Shown here: positions 25,502-41,131 of the stretch, piece after piece
Layout of the letters: the number at the start of each line of letters is the position of its first letter
How positions within the stretch are numbered: the first letter of the stretch is position 1
Source: CAZJFH01 sp964545205
GTDB lineage: Bacteria; Pseudomonadota; Alphaproteobacteria; Rhodospirillales; Magnetospirillaceae
NCBI GenBank assembly: GCA_964545205.1
Contig: CAZJFH010000043.1
Coordinates: 1 to 41,592, forward strand
Reading direction: 5' to 3'
Length of the DNA: 41,592 nt
The notes under the pieces: generated by a model
Seen by the model: the letters and a program-made list of their open reading frames with translations, nothing else
Told to the model about the DNA's origin: nothing
Databases searched by the model: none
Position numbers and translations under genes: made by a program

Positions 25502-26970
25502 CCCGGGTGCTGATCCCCGACTCCTGGCACTTCCACCGCCGCAACTTCGCGGCGCTGTTCGATGCCTTGCGCGCGGACGGCATTCCGTGGTGGCGGTCGC
25601 GCGCCCGCCGGCGCTGGTGGAAGCGCCACGGCGACTACCGCGCCTTCGCCGGCCGCCTCGCGCCGCACCTGCGACGGCTGGAGCCGCTCGACGCCGAGGC
25701 CCTGATCGAGCTCCGCCACGCCGGCGTGCCGGTGTTCGCCTGCGCCCGCTCCGAATTGATGTGCCTGCTGCTGCCGCGGCCCGGCTGGCGCGACGGCGGC
25801 TACGCCAACGACGCCGCCACGGTGCTGCGCCGTGCCATCGCCGATCCCGAGGACCGCCGCGACCTGCTGCTGTGCATGGCGGCGGCCTGCGACTGGATCG
25901 ACCACTGGACGGCGCTCCTGCGGCGGCGCGGCCCGTTCACCCATGCGCTGGCGTTCTCGGGCAGCTACATCTACACCCGGACCCTGCAGGAGGTCGGGCG
26001 CGCCGCCGGCCTGCGGCTGTTCGCGCTGGAGAGCTTCTTCACCGGCAACGAGTTCTATTTCGAGGAGCGGGCGACGCCGCTGGCCAATCGCTCGCAGCTC
26101 GGCGATCCGGCGTTCCGGGCGCGGCTGGCGCTGCCCCAGGATCAGGACCTGCGCGACCGCCTGCGCGCCGAGGCCCAGCGCCGGCTGGCGGCCATGCGCA
26201 ACAAGAACGTCAAGGTCGCCGTCGGCCAGCCGGTGCCGCCGCCGTTTCCGGGCAGCAGCGCCGGCACGGTGCTGATCGTCGGCCAGGTGCTCAACGACTT
26301 CTCGCTGATCGAGACGCCGTCGGCCGAGGCCTCGTCGCTGGCCACCTACCGGCGCCTGATCACCGGCATCCTCGAGCGCACCGACCGCAACGTCGTGTTC
26401 AAGGCCCATCCGTGGGAGCGGCGCCGTCCCGGCCTGCGGCGACCGCTGACCCTGGAGTTGCTGCAGGAGACGGCGGCGGCGCTGCCGCCCGGGCAGCGGG
26501 CCCGCCTGCGCCTGGTCGAGCGCGAGCCGATCTCGGGCCTGTTTCCGCATGTCGAGCATGCGGTCGGGCTGTGCAGCCAGGGCCTGCTGGAGGCGTGTCA
26601 GGCGGGGCTGAAGCCGGTGCAGCTTGGCCACGCCTTCTTCGGCGGCCAGGGCTTCACCCACGACTACGCCGATCCGGACGCCTTCGTCGCCGACCTGGCG
26701 GCGGGCCGGGTCGCCGGTGCGCTCGAGCTCGACGAATACCGGCTGTTCGAGGATTTCCTGGTGCGTGCGCTGGTGCTGCATCTGGTGCCGAACGCCCGCG
26801 AAGGCGTCGACAAGATCCGCGCCCGTCTGGCCGCCCCGGACGCGGTCGCCGACCCGGCGGCCCTGGCCGCGGCGCTGCCCGAGCCGAGCAGCGGGGCGCC
26901 GCTGCGCGACTGGATCGTCGAGATCGCGCAAAATCCGTTGCCGTGGCTGCGGCGGCTGGCGCGGTTGTGA
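25498..26970 (+). CDS. KpsC/KpsS-family capsular polysaccharide biosynthesis protein
   Basis: A 490-residue cytoplasmic protein. The opening RVLIPDSWHFHRRNFAALFDAL, NVVFKAHPWERR, and the C-terminal VGLCSQGLLEACQAGLKPVQLG followed by GFTHDYADPDAF follow the layout of Capsule_synth (PF05159) proteins, where a [S/T]xG(L/A)xEA segment precedes a G-F/L-T motif. The match is looser than for the KpsS-like protein at 19685-20923, so it is a divergent member, probably a Kdo-type or other sugar transferase. It is coupled to the propeller gene by ATGA (25498-25501), with GGTGGAG before its ATG. It converges with the oxoamine synthase gene across 7 nt. Confidence 0.75.
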   Translation: MTRVLIPDSWHFHRRNFAALFDALRADGIPWWRSRARRRWWKRHGDYRAFAGRLAPHLRRLEPLDAEALIELRHAGVPVFACARSELMCLLLPRPGWRDGGYANDAATVLRRAIADPEDRRDLLLCMAAACDWIDHWTALLRRRGPFTHALAFSGSYIYTRTLQEVGRAAGLRLFALESFFTGNEFYFEERATPLANRSQLGDPAFRARLALPQDQDLRDRLRAEAQRRLAAMRNKNVKVAVGQPVPPPFPGSSAGTVLIVGQVLNDFSLIETPSAEASSLATYRRLITGILERTDRNVVFKAHPWERRRPGLRRPLTLELLQETAAALPPGQRARLRLVEREPISGLFPHVEHAVGLCSQGLLEACQAGLKPVQLGHAFFGGQGFTHDYADPDAFVADLAAGRVAGALELDEYRLFEDFLVRALVLHLVPNAREGVDKIRARLAAPDAVADPAALAAALPEPSSGAPLRDWIVEIAQNPLPWLRRLARL

Positions 26971-26977
26971 ACGGCCC

Positions 26978-28338
26978 TTAGCCCTCCGGCGCCTCGGCCG
27001 CCAGCCGGCGGAGCTCTTCGGCGGTGGCTTCGATGGTGGCGCCGATTTCGTCTTCGGTATGGGCGGCCGACAGGAAGAACCGCAGGCGCGCCGCGCGTTC
27101 CTCGACGGCCGGATGGATGATCGGCTGCACGCTGATGCCGCGCTCGAACAGCGCGTTGCTGAGCTGGCCGGCCAGCACCGAGCGGCCGGTGATCACGGGG
27201 ACGACGTTGAAGCCCTGGGCCAGGCCGGTGTCGAGGCCGTGCCGCTTCGCCAGTTCGAGGAACAGCCGGCCGTTGGCGCGCAGCCGCTCGCAGCGCTCGG
27301 GCTCGGACAGCATGACGTCGATGGCGGCCTTGGCGGCGGCGGCGGCGGGCGGCGGCATGCCGACGCTGTAGACGAAGCCGGGCGCGGTGAACTTCAGCAG
27401 CTCGACGAGGGCGGCGGAGCCGGCGACGTAGCCGCCGCACGAAACGAAGGACTTCGACAGCGTGCCCATCCAGATGTCGACGTCGGCGCCGGCGATGCCC
27501 AGGTGCTCGCCGATGCCGCGGCCGCTGGCGCCGAGAACGCCGGCCGAGTGCGCCTCGTCGACCATCAGGAAGCATTTGTGGCGGCGCTTGACCTCGACCA
27601 GGCGGTCGAGCGGGGCGACGTCGCCGTCCATGCTGTAGATGCCCTCGACGACGATCAGCACCTTCTCGTAGCGGCGGCGGGTGTCGGCGAGGATGCGGTC
27701 GGCGGCCTGCCAGTCGTTGTGCGGGAACGATTGCCGGGTGGCGCCCGAGAGCTGGGTGCCGAGAAGGATGCTGTTGTGCGCCAGACGGTCGTAGAGGATG
27801 AGGTCCCTGGGCCCCATCAGGGTGCCGATGGCGGCGACGTTGGTGGCGTGGCCGCTGACGAAGGCGACCGCGTCCTCGGCGCCGTGCAACGCCGCCAGCG
27901 TCCGCTCCAGCGCCCGGTGCGGCGGCCGCTCGCCCGAGACCAGCCGGCTTGCCGAGGCCGAGGTGCCGTAGCGGGCCATCGCCTCGGCGGCGGCGGTGGT
28001 GATGCGCGGATCTCCGTTGAGATCGAGATAATTGTAGGTGCCGAAATTGATCAGCGTGCGGCCGCCGATCTCGGTGGTGTCGCGGGCGATTCCGTCGTGC
28101 GGGACGAAGAACGGGCTCTTGATGTTCAGCCGCTCGGCCACCGCGCGGTGCAGGTGAAGCTGGGTGTATTGCGGCAGCCGCTCGAAGACGTAGTGCGATT
28201 CCGGGATCTGGTCGGTGACGCGGGCATGCGCCGCCGCGGTGCCGCCGACGCCGCCCGAGCGCTGCTCGACGATGCGCTTGAGCAGCGCCTGCTTCGCTTC
28301 CGGCGACAGGCCCGAAAGCCGGTTGGGCTTGTCGTTCA

Positions 28339-28339
<1 letters not shown>
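26978..28339 (-). CDS. rkpG: PLP-dependent alpha-oxoamine synthase (BioF/KBL/SPT family; RkpG-like)
   Basis: Catalyses decarboxylative condensation of an amino acid with an acyl thioester to give an amino ketone. It is a 453-residue fold-type I PLP enzyme. NFGTYNYLDL resembles the serine palmitoyltransferase entry motif. The cofactor region includes VSGHATN, VVEGIYSMDGD and VDEAHSAGVLG, and the Schiff-base Lys296 lies in TLSKSFVSCGG. It is about 60 residues longer than BioF because of an N-terminal extension (about 1-95). Its ATG overlaps the PKS stop (TGATG at 28341-28337), so it is coupled to the synthase whose ACP-bound product it probably takes. Amino-acid choice is unknown. Confidence 0.9.
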
Positions 28340-35781
<7,442 letters not shown>

Positions 35782-35899
35782 GCCGGGCCCTGCGCCGACG
35801 ATTCACGAAAGCGGCACGAGACCGGGAGATTCATCAGATTTGTCAAGCAACCGCCCCTGCACAACACGCCGGCGCCGCGGGCTGCCGGCTCGCATACTT

Positions 35900-35927
35900 C
35901 CTATACCTACGGCCTGTGGCATTGCAA
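35900..35927 (-). promoter_or_regulatory. Possible promoter of the PKS-oxoamine synthase operon
   Basis: On the - strand: TTGCAA (35927-35922), 16 nt, TATAGG (35905-35900). Each hexamer matches at four of six positions. It would give a 5' untranslated region of about 110 nt. Confidence 0.4.
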
Positions 35928-36075
35928 CAGTCGAGGCCCCGTTGGGGGTAGCGGGCGAACGCGGTCTTCGTGCGATCCCGCTTCGCGCCTAGGTTCCGGG
36001 CCCCGGGCCCGGCCGGCGCGCCCCGATAGCTACGCCAATCGGCGCTCCGGCGCAACGGGCTGGCACATCGACCAA

Positions 36076-36089
36076 AGTCTACGTAGACT
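36076..36089. promoter_or_regulatory. Perfect 14-bp palindrome, candidate operator
   Basis: AGTCTACGTAGACT is fully self-complementary and lies 72 nt before the KpsD-like ATG, in the region shared with the divergent PKS operon. The length and symmetry suit a dimeric regulator. I do not match it to a named regulator. Confidence 0.45.
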
Positions 36090-36160
36090 GCATCCGCCCA
36101 AGGGGGGCAGTGAGGGCGTCAGCGCCGCCACATCCAATCTCACGGGGATCGAATTCGCAC

Positions 36161-37861
36161 ATGCGCCGGTTCGTCTTGGTCGTTGCCTGCTGTCTGCTTT
36201 CCATGTCGCCGGCATGGTCGCAGACCATGGAGGACATAACGCGCGTCGACAACGCGGCGCCGCGGTCGGCGCCGGCCCAGGCGCAGGATCGGGATCGCAC
36301 CGAGGCGACCGGCGGCGACGTGATCCTCACGCCCGAGCGCAGTCCGACCGCGCCGCTGCAGGTGCTGGAGCGGCCGGGCGAGATCAAGCCGTTCGGCTGG
36401 GAGCTGTTCGCCGGCCAGGCGGTGACGGCGCGGGCGTTGGGCATCAATCCGGGCTACATCATCGAGCCGGGCGACAAGATTTCGGTGCAGGTCTGGGGCG
36501 CGATGACCCTCGACCAGGTCGCCACGGTCGATCTGCAGGGCAACATCTTCCTGCCCGAGATCGGGCCGGTGCGGGTCGCCGGCATTCCCCAGGGGCAGTT
36601 GAACGAGCGCGTGCGCGCCGCGGCGGCGCGCGTCTACACCGACCAGGTCCAGATCTACACCAATCTGCTCAACACGCAGCCGGTCGGCGTCTACGTCACC
36701 GGCGCGGTGCCGCGACCCGGCCGCTACGCCGGCGAGCGCAACGATTCGATGCTCTATTACCTGTCGCAGGCCGGCGGCGTCGATCTGGTGCGCGGCTCGT
36801 TCCGCGACGTCCGGGTGATGCGCGGCGATCGGATGATCGCCCGCGTCGACCTGTACGCCTTCCTGCTGAACGGCCAGTTGCCGGGGTTCCAGTTCCACGA
36901 CAACGACACCATCGTCGTCGGGCCGCAGCAGCCGACCGTGGTGGCGGCGGGCGAGGTGCAGAACAGCTATCTGTTCGAGATCGCCGGCGGAACCACCACC
37001 GGTGCCGACGTGATCGAGATGGCGCGGCCACTGCCCAAGGTGACCCATGTCGCCATCCGCGGCGTGCGCGACGGCCGGCCCTACAACGCCTACGTCTCTC
37101 TGGCCGAGTTCGCGCAGAGTCGCGTGCTCAACGGCGACGAGCTCGTGTTCCAGGCCGATCTGGTCGAGGAGACGATCTTCGTCGGGGTGATCGGCCAGGT
37201 CTCGGGCCCGTCCTCGTTCGCGGTGCCGCGGGGCACCCGGCTGTCGCAGGTCCTCGACATGATCGCGATCGATCCGCGGACCGCCGACATCCGCGACATC
37301 TATCTGCGGCGCAAGAGCGTCGGCGAACGCCAGAAGCGGGCGCTGGAAATGGCGCTCGACCAGTTGCAGCGCGCCGTCCTGACGACGTCGGCGACGACCT
37401 CGAGCGAGGCGCAGCTTCGCGCCCAGGAGGCCCAGCTCGTCCAGGCCTTCGTCGACAAGGCGCGCGCCGTCGAGCCGGAAGGCCGGGTGGTGCTGGACGG
37501 CGACGCCGGCGACATGCTGGTCGAGGCCGAGGACGTGATCGTCATCCCGCAGTTCAGCAGCGTCGTGATGGTCACCGGCGAGGTGCAGTTGCCGCAGACC
37601 ATGGTCTTCGATCCGCGGCGTCCGCTGTCGGACTACATCGCCGGCGCCGGCGGCTTCACCGAGCGCGCCGACGAATCGCAGGTCCTGGTGCTGCGCCAGA
37701 GCGGCGAGGTCGTCACCGGCTCCAGCCCCGAGATCCGCCCCGGCGACCAGATCATGGTGCTGCCGTCGGCCGGCAGCAAGACGCTGGCGATCGTCAAGGA
37801 CATGATGCAGATCATCTACCAGATCGCGGTCTCCAGCGGCGTGGTGATCCGGCTGCTGTGA
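36161..37861 (+). CDS. KpsD/Wza-family polysaccharide export protein with SLBB domains
   Basis: A 566-residue periplasmic/outer-membrane export protein, close in length to group 2 KpsD (558) and longer than Wza (379). The signal peptide is MRRFVLVVACCLLSMSPAWSQ. The Poly_export domain is PGYIIEPGDKISVQVWGAM followed by VDLQGNIFLPEIGPVRVAG. Several SLBB-type segments follow: GVYVTGAVPRPGRYAG, FVGVIGQVSGPSSFAVPRG, VMVTGEVQLPQTMVFD, and RPGDQIMVLP near the end. There is no Wza-like C-terminal amphipathic helix, but VKDMMQIIYQIAVSSGVVIRLL is hydrophobic. GGGGATCG is the nearest ribosome-site candidate. The partner KpsMTE exporter is not in the window. Confidence 0.92.
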   Translation: MRRFVLVVACCLLSMSPAWSQTMEDITRVDNAAPRSAPAQAQDRDRTEATGGDVILTPERSPTAPLQVLERPGEIKPFGWELFAGQAVTARALGINPGYIIEPGDKISVQVWGAMTLDQVATVDLQGNIFLPEIGPVRVAGIPQGQLNERVRAAAARVYTDQVQIYTNLLNTQPVGVYVTGAVPRPGRYAGERNDSMLYYLSQAGGVDLVRGSFRDVRVMRGDRMIARVDLYAFLLNGQLPGFQFHDNDTIVVGPQQPTVVAAGEVQNSYLFEIAGGTTTGADVIEMARPLPKVTHVAIRGVRDGRPYNAYVSLAEFAQSRVLNGDELVFQADLVEETIFVGVIGQVSGPSSFAVPRGTRLSQVLDMIAIDPRTADIRDIYLRRKSVGERQKRALEMALDQLQRAVLTTSATTSSEAQLRAQEAQLVQAFVDKARAVEPEGRVVLDGDAGDMLVEAEDVIVIPQFSSVVMVTGEVQLPQTMVFDPRRPLSDYIAGAGGFTERADESQVLVLRQSGEVVTGSSPEIRPGDQIMVLPSAGSKTLAIVKDMMQIIYQIAVSSGVVIRLL

Positions 37862-37868
37862 CGCGGGC

Positions 37869-37889
37869 GGGCGGCCTTGCCGGCCGCCC
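37869..37889 (+). terminator. GC-rich hairpin after the KpsD-like gene, possible terminator
   Basis: GGGCGGCC (37869-37876) pairs perfectly with GGCCGCCC (37882-37889) across a 5-nt loop, 7 nt after the stop codon. Only GTTAACC follows, with no T-run, so termination would be weak. Confidence 0.4.
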
Positions 37890-37972
37890 GTTAACCGCCT
37901 GGGAACCTGGTTCGGCGTAGCGTGTCGCGGGGGACGTTCCCCAAGAGCGCCAACGCCAGCCGACAGGGTCCC

Positions 37973-40129
37973 ATGTCCACGCCGACCAGCAATTCCGTCT
38001 CGACCTCCACCTTCGCGGTTCCCGACGACGTCGTCCTCGCGGCGCTGCTCGACGGCGTCAAATGGGGCGGCGCGGTGGGCAACGGAGTGTCGTTGACCTA
38101 CAGCTTTCCCGCCGGCGTCGCCTACCACGACACCAACTACAGCACCACCCACGAGTGGACGAGCTGGAGTTCGCTGAACGACGCCGAGCAGGCCGCCACC
38201 AGCTCGGCGCTGGCGACGTGGAGCCAGGTCGCCGGACTCGGCTTCCGCCAGGTCGCCGACGACAGCAGCACGGTGGGCGACTTTCGGTTCGCCAAGAGCG
38301 GGACGGTCGACCAGACCAACGCCGCCGCCTGGGCCTATTTTCCCGGCGAATACGTCGCCGCCGGCGACGTCTGGTTCAGCCCGTCCTATTTCGACGGCCG
38401 CACGCCGGCCCCCGGCGGCTACCGCTACCTGGTCATCCTGCACGAGATCGGCCACGCGCTGGGGCTGAAGCACACGTTCGAATCGCCCGGGGTGCTGCCG
38501 ACCGCCCAGGATTCGTTCAAGTACTCGGTGATGTCGTACAACGCCTATCCCGGCGACCGCTCGGTCTGGGCCGACTTCTACCCGACGACGCCGATGCTCT
38601 ACGACGTCGCCGCCGTCCAGTACGCCTACGGCGCCAACCAGACGGCGCGCGGCGGCGACGACACCTACGCCTTCGCCGAGGGCGGGCGCTACCTGCAGAC
38701 CATCTGGGATTCCGGCGGCACCGACACGATCCGCTTCGACGGTCACAGCGCCGTGCGCATCGACCTGCGCGACGGCCAGTGGTCGCAGCTCGGCGCGCCG
38801 ATTCGCTTCAGCAACGGCGCGACCGATCCCGAGACGGTGGCCATCGGCTTCGGCAGCCTGATCGAGAACGCGATCGGCGGCGGCGGCGACGACACGATCG
38901 TCGGCAACGGGCTCGCCAACCATCTGGTCGGCGCCGGCGGCGCCGACCGCGTCGACGGCGGCGGCGGCATCGATGTCGCCGACTATTCGGCCTCGCCGCA
39001 AGGCGTCGACGTGCGGCTGTGGCGCGACGTGCAGCGCGGCGGCGACGCCGCCGGCGACGTGCTGACCGGCATCGAGAACCTGATCGGTTCGGCGTTCGCG
39101 GACGTGCTGGTGGACGGCGGCCGGCTGGACAATCTGTTCGTCGGCGGCGACGGCAACGACGTGCTGCTTGGCTACGGCGGCGACGATCGCCTCGACGGCG
39201 GCGCGGGCGCAGACCGCCTCGACGGCGGCGACGGCATCGACACAGCGACATTTGCCGGATCGCCGGCTGGCGTCGACGTGCGGCTGTGGCGCGAACTGCA
39301 GCGTGGCGGCGACGCCGAAGGCGATCGCCTGCTGGCGATCGAAACCCTGGAGGGCTCGGCCCATGCCGACGTGCTCGTCGCCGGAAGCCGTGCCGATCAC
39401 CTGTTCGACGGCGGCGCCGGCAACGACGTGCTGCGCGGATATGGCGGCAACGACCGGCTGTCCGGCGGCCTCGGCGACGACCTGCTGGACGGCGGCGGCG
39501 GGGTCGACCATCTCGACGGCGGCGCCGGAACCGACACGGCGAGCTACGCCCTGTCGTCGCGCGGCGTGGATGTTCGGCTGTGGCGCGAACTGCAGCGCGG
39601 CGGCGAGGCCGAGGGGGACCGTCTGGTCGGAATCGAGAGCCTGGTGGGATCGGCCCACGCCGACGTGCTGGTCGCCGGTAGCCGTGCCGATCACCGGTTC
39701 GATGGCGGCGGCGGCAACGACACGTTGCGCGGCTACGGCGGCAACGACAGTCTGTTCGGCGGCGACGGCGACGATCGGCTCTTGGGCGGCGAGGGCGGCG
39801 ACCTGCTGTCCGGCGGCGCCGGCAACGACACGTTCGTCTTCGACGAATCGGCGCTCGTGGGCGGGCACGTCGACCGGATTTTCGACTGGGCGCTTGGCGA
39901 TCTGATCGACCTGCGCGCCATCGACGCCGACCGCGGCCGAACCGGCGACCAGGCGTTCCGGCTCGCACCCGCCAGCGATCCGACCCTTCTGTCCGCGACC
40001 GAGCTGACGTGGTGGGCCGAGGGTGCCGACCTGAGGGTGTTCGGCGGCGTCGACGCCGCGGGGGGCGCCGATTTCGAACTGCTGCTGCTGGGCGTGTCGA
40101 CCCTGACCGAGCAGTCCTTTCTGGCGTGA
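37973..40129 (+). CDS. Serralysin-like M10 metalloprotease with RTX repeats
   Basis: A 718-residue secreted zinc protease. The catalytic motif HEIGHALGLKH (His157, Glu158, His161, His167) and Met-turn VMSYNAY (Met187) define the M10B metzincin domain. Residues about 300-640 hold calcium-binding GGxGxDxL-type nonapeptides (GGDGNDVLLGYGG, GGAGNDVLRGYGG and others) and three copies of a GVDVRLWR-QRGG unit. The C-terminal module NDTFVFDESALVGG...DRIFDWALGDLIDLRAID is the type I secretion-associated end. There is no Sec signal, as expected for RTX export. The ATG at 37973 follows AGGG; a GTG at 37922 is an alternative. No type I exporter genes are nearby. Confidence 0.93.
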   Translation: MSTPTSNSVSTSTFAVPDDVVLAALLDGVKWGGAVGNGVSLTYSFPAGVAYHDTNYSTTHEWTSWSSLNDAEQAATSSALATWSQVAGLGFRQVADDSSTVGDFRFAKSGTVDQTNAAAWAYFPGEYVAAGDVWFSPSYFDGRTPAPGGYRYLVILHEIGHALGLKHTFESPGVLPTAQDSFKYSVMSYNAYPGDRSVWADFYPTTPMLYDVAAVQYAYGANQTARGGDDTYAFAEGGRYLQTIWDSGGTDTIRFDGHSAVRIDLRDGQWSQLGAPIRFSNGATDPETVAIGFGSLIENAIGGGGDDTIVGNGLANHLVGAGGADRVDGGGGIDVADYSASPQGVDVRLWRDVQRGGDAAGDVLTGIENLIGSAFADVLVDGGRLDNLFVGGDGNDVLLGYGGDDRLDGGAGADRLDGGDGIDTATFAGSPAGVDVRLWRELQRGGDAEGDRLLAIETLEGSAHADVLVAGSRADHLFDGGAGNDVLRGYGGNDRLSGGLGDDLLDGGGGVDHLDGGAGTDTASYALSSRGVDVRLWRELQRGGEAEGDRLVGIESLVGSAHADVLVAGSRADHRFDGGGGNDTLRGYGGNDSLFGGDGDDRLLGGEGGDLLSGGAGNDTFVFDESALVGGHVDRIFDWALGDLIDLRAIDADRGRTGDQAFRLAPASDPTLLSATELTWWAEGADLRVFGGVDAAGGADFELLLLGVSTLTEQSFLA
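38985..39790 (+). repeat. Three imperfect tandem repeats in the RTX region of the protease gene
   Basis: Units beginning GTCGACGTGCGGCTGTGGCG at 39005, its near-copy at 39272, and a diverged copy at 39566. The periods are 267 and 294 bp (89 and 98 codons), in frame. Each unit carries one GVDVRLWR block plus a run of RTX nonapeptides. Confidence 0.85.
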
Positions 40130-40142
40130 TCGCCGGCCGCCG

Positions 40143-41105
40143 TCAGAGGGAGTCCAGGAACGCTGCGAAATGGTCGCCGGTCAGGGTCGCCGGGTGGAAC
40201 AGCACCACGAATCCGGCGCCGGCGGCCATGCGCTGTTCGTACCAGCCCGGCACCATGCCGATCGGGTTCTCGAAGATCACCCGGGGGCCGCCGAGGGAGT
40301 CGCTGCCGACCCGGGTGACTTCGCGCGCGAAGCCGTGGCGGGCGACGCGCGCGTCGTCGAGCACCTCGATCGCCTGGAACCACGGCGCCAGGACGGACAG
40401 GTCCGGCCGGGCGCCGCATAGCCGCTGGAATTCGGTGTTCATCGGGTTGCCGTGCGCCGAAACCGTCGTCCACTGCCGCCCGAACACCTCGCGAAAGCTG
40501 GCGCTCAGCCGCGCCATGTGCGCATCGATCGATCGCTGGGCGGCGGCCAGCCGCGGCGCCTCCGGCCCCTCGGTGGCGAAGTCGCGCGCCAGCTCCGAGA
40601 CCTCCTCGGCGAAGGCGCGGGACGCGACGTGGCGGCCGGCCGCGACATGATCGCCGCCGAAGCGTTCGCTGATCAGCGCGGTCATCTCCGGCGCGCAATG
40701 CAGGCCGAGCTGCACGAAACGGCTGTCGAACAGCCCGAGCGCGGCGAAATGCTCGGCGTGCGCCAACTCGTGCCGGGAATAGTGCCACAGCAACTGGAAC
40801 GAGCCCGGGATGCCGAGGCGCTCGTGGAGATCGGCCAGGACGTAGGCGGCAAGGAGATCCTGATAGTGCACGTCATAGCGGATGTAGGCGACCTTTTCGG
40901 AAAACCTGAGCGAATCTTCCTGGAGCGAAGCAAATTCATAGCCCAAGCTCGCCAGCCAAGCGACCAAGCGGCTAAACCGTGTCTCCAGCGTCGCGGGAAC
41001 GAGGCGCGCAGCAGTTCGGGCGAAATCGCGGCCCGTGCGGCATTCCTGAAATTCAGCCTTCAGCAGGGAAGGTCTGGACAAAGTGATTCGCCCGGAGCGA
41101 GCCAT
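40143..41105 (-). CDS. NodB-like polysaccharide-deacetylase-fold protein
   Basis: A 320-residue protein. YIRYDVHYQDLLAAYVLADLHERLGIPGSF (near 74-103, Asp78/His80) matches the first motif region of the polysaccharide deacetylase superfamily (R-D-V/H type). LGLHC near 134-137, VSAHGNPM and a terminal VLFHPATLTGDHF supply later histidines. It has no signal peptide, so it is probably cytoplasmic. The downstream-convergent neighbour is the protease; the upstream neighbour on the same strand is a truncated homologue. It could deacetylate a polysaccharide intermediate; metal ligands are not fully certain. The ATG at 41105 lacks a strong ribosome site. Confidence 0.65.
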   Translation of the reverse strand: MARSGRITLSRPSLLKAEFQECRTGRDFARTAARLVPATLETRFSRLVAWLASLGYEFASLQEDSLRFSEKVAYIRYDVHYQDLLAAYVLADLHERLGIPGSFQLLWHYSRHELAHAEHFAALGLFDSRFVQLGLHCAPEMTALISERFGGDHVAAGRHVASRAFAEEVSELARDFATEGPEAPRLAAAQRSIDAHMARLSASFREVFGRQWTTVSAHGNPMNTEFQRLCGARPDLSVLAPWFQAIEVLDDARVARHGFAREVTRVGSDSLGGPRVIFENPIGMVPGWYEQRMAAGAGFVVLFHPATLTGDHFAAFLDSL

Positions 41106-41131
41106 GCGCTGCGTTCTCGGAAGGGTCTCGC

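Larger units (their letters stand above)
35782..36160. other. Divergent intergenic region between the PKS and KpsD-like genes
   Basis: 379 nt without a supported gene. It holds the start regions of both divergent genes, a candidate - strand promoter (35900-35927), a lone TTGACA on the - strand (35846-35841) without a good -10, a GC-rich inverted stretch near 35996-36015, and a perfect 14-bp palindrome (36076-36089). No clear + strand sigma-70 promoter was found. Confidence 0.7.
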
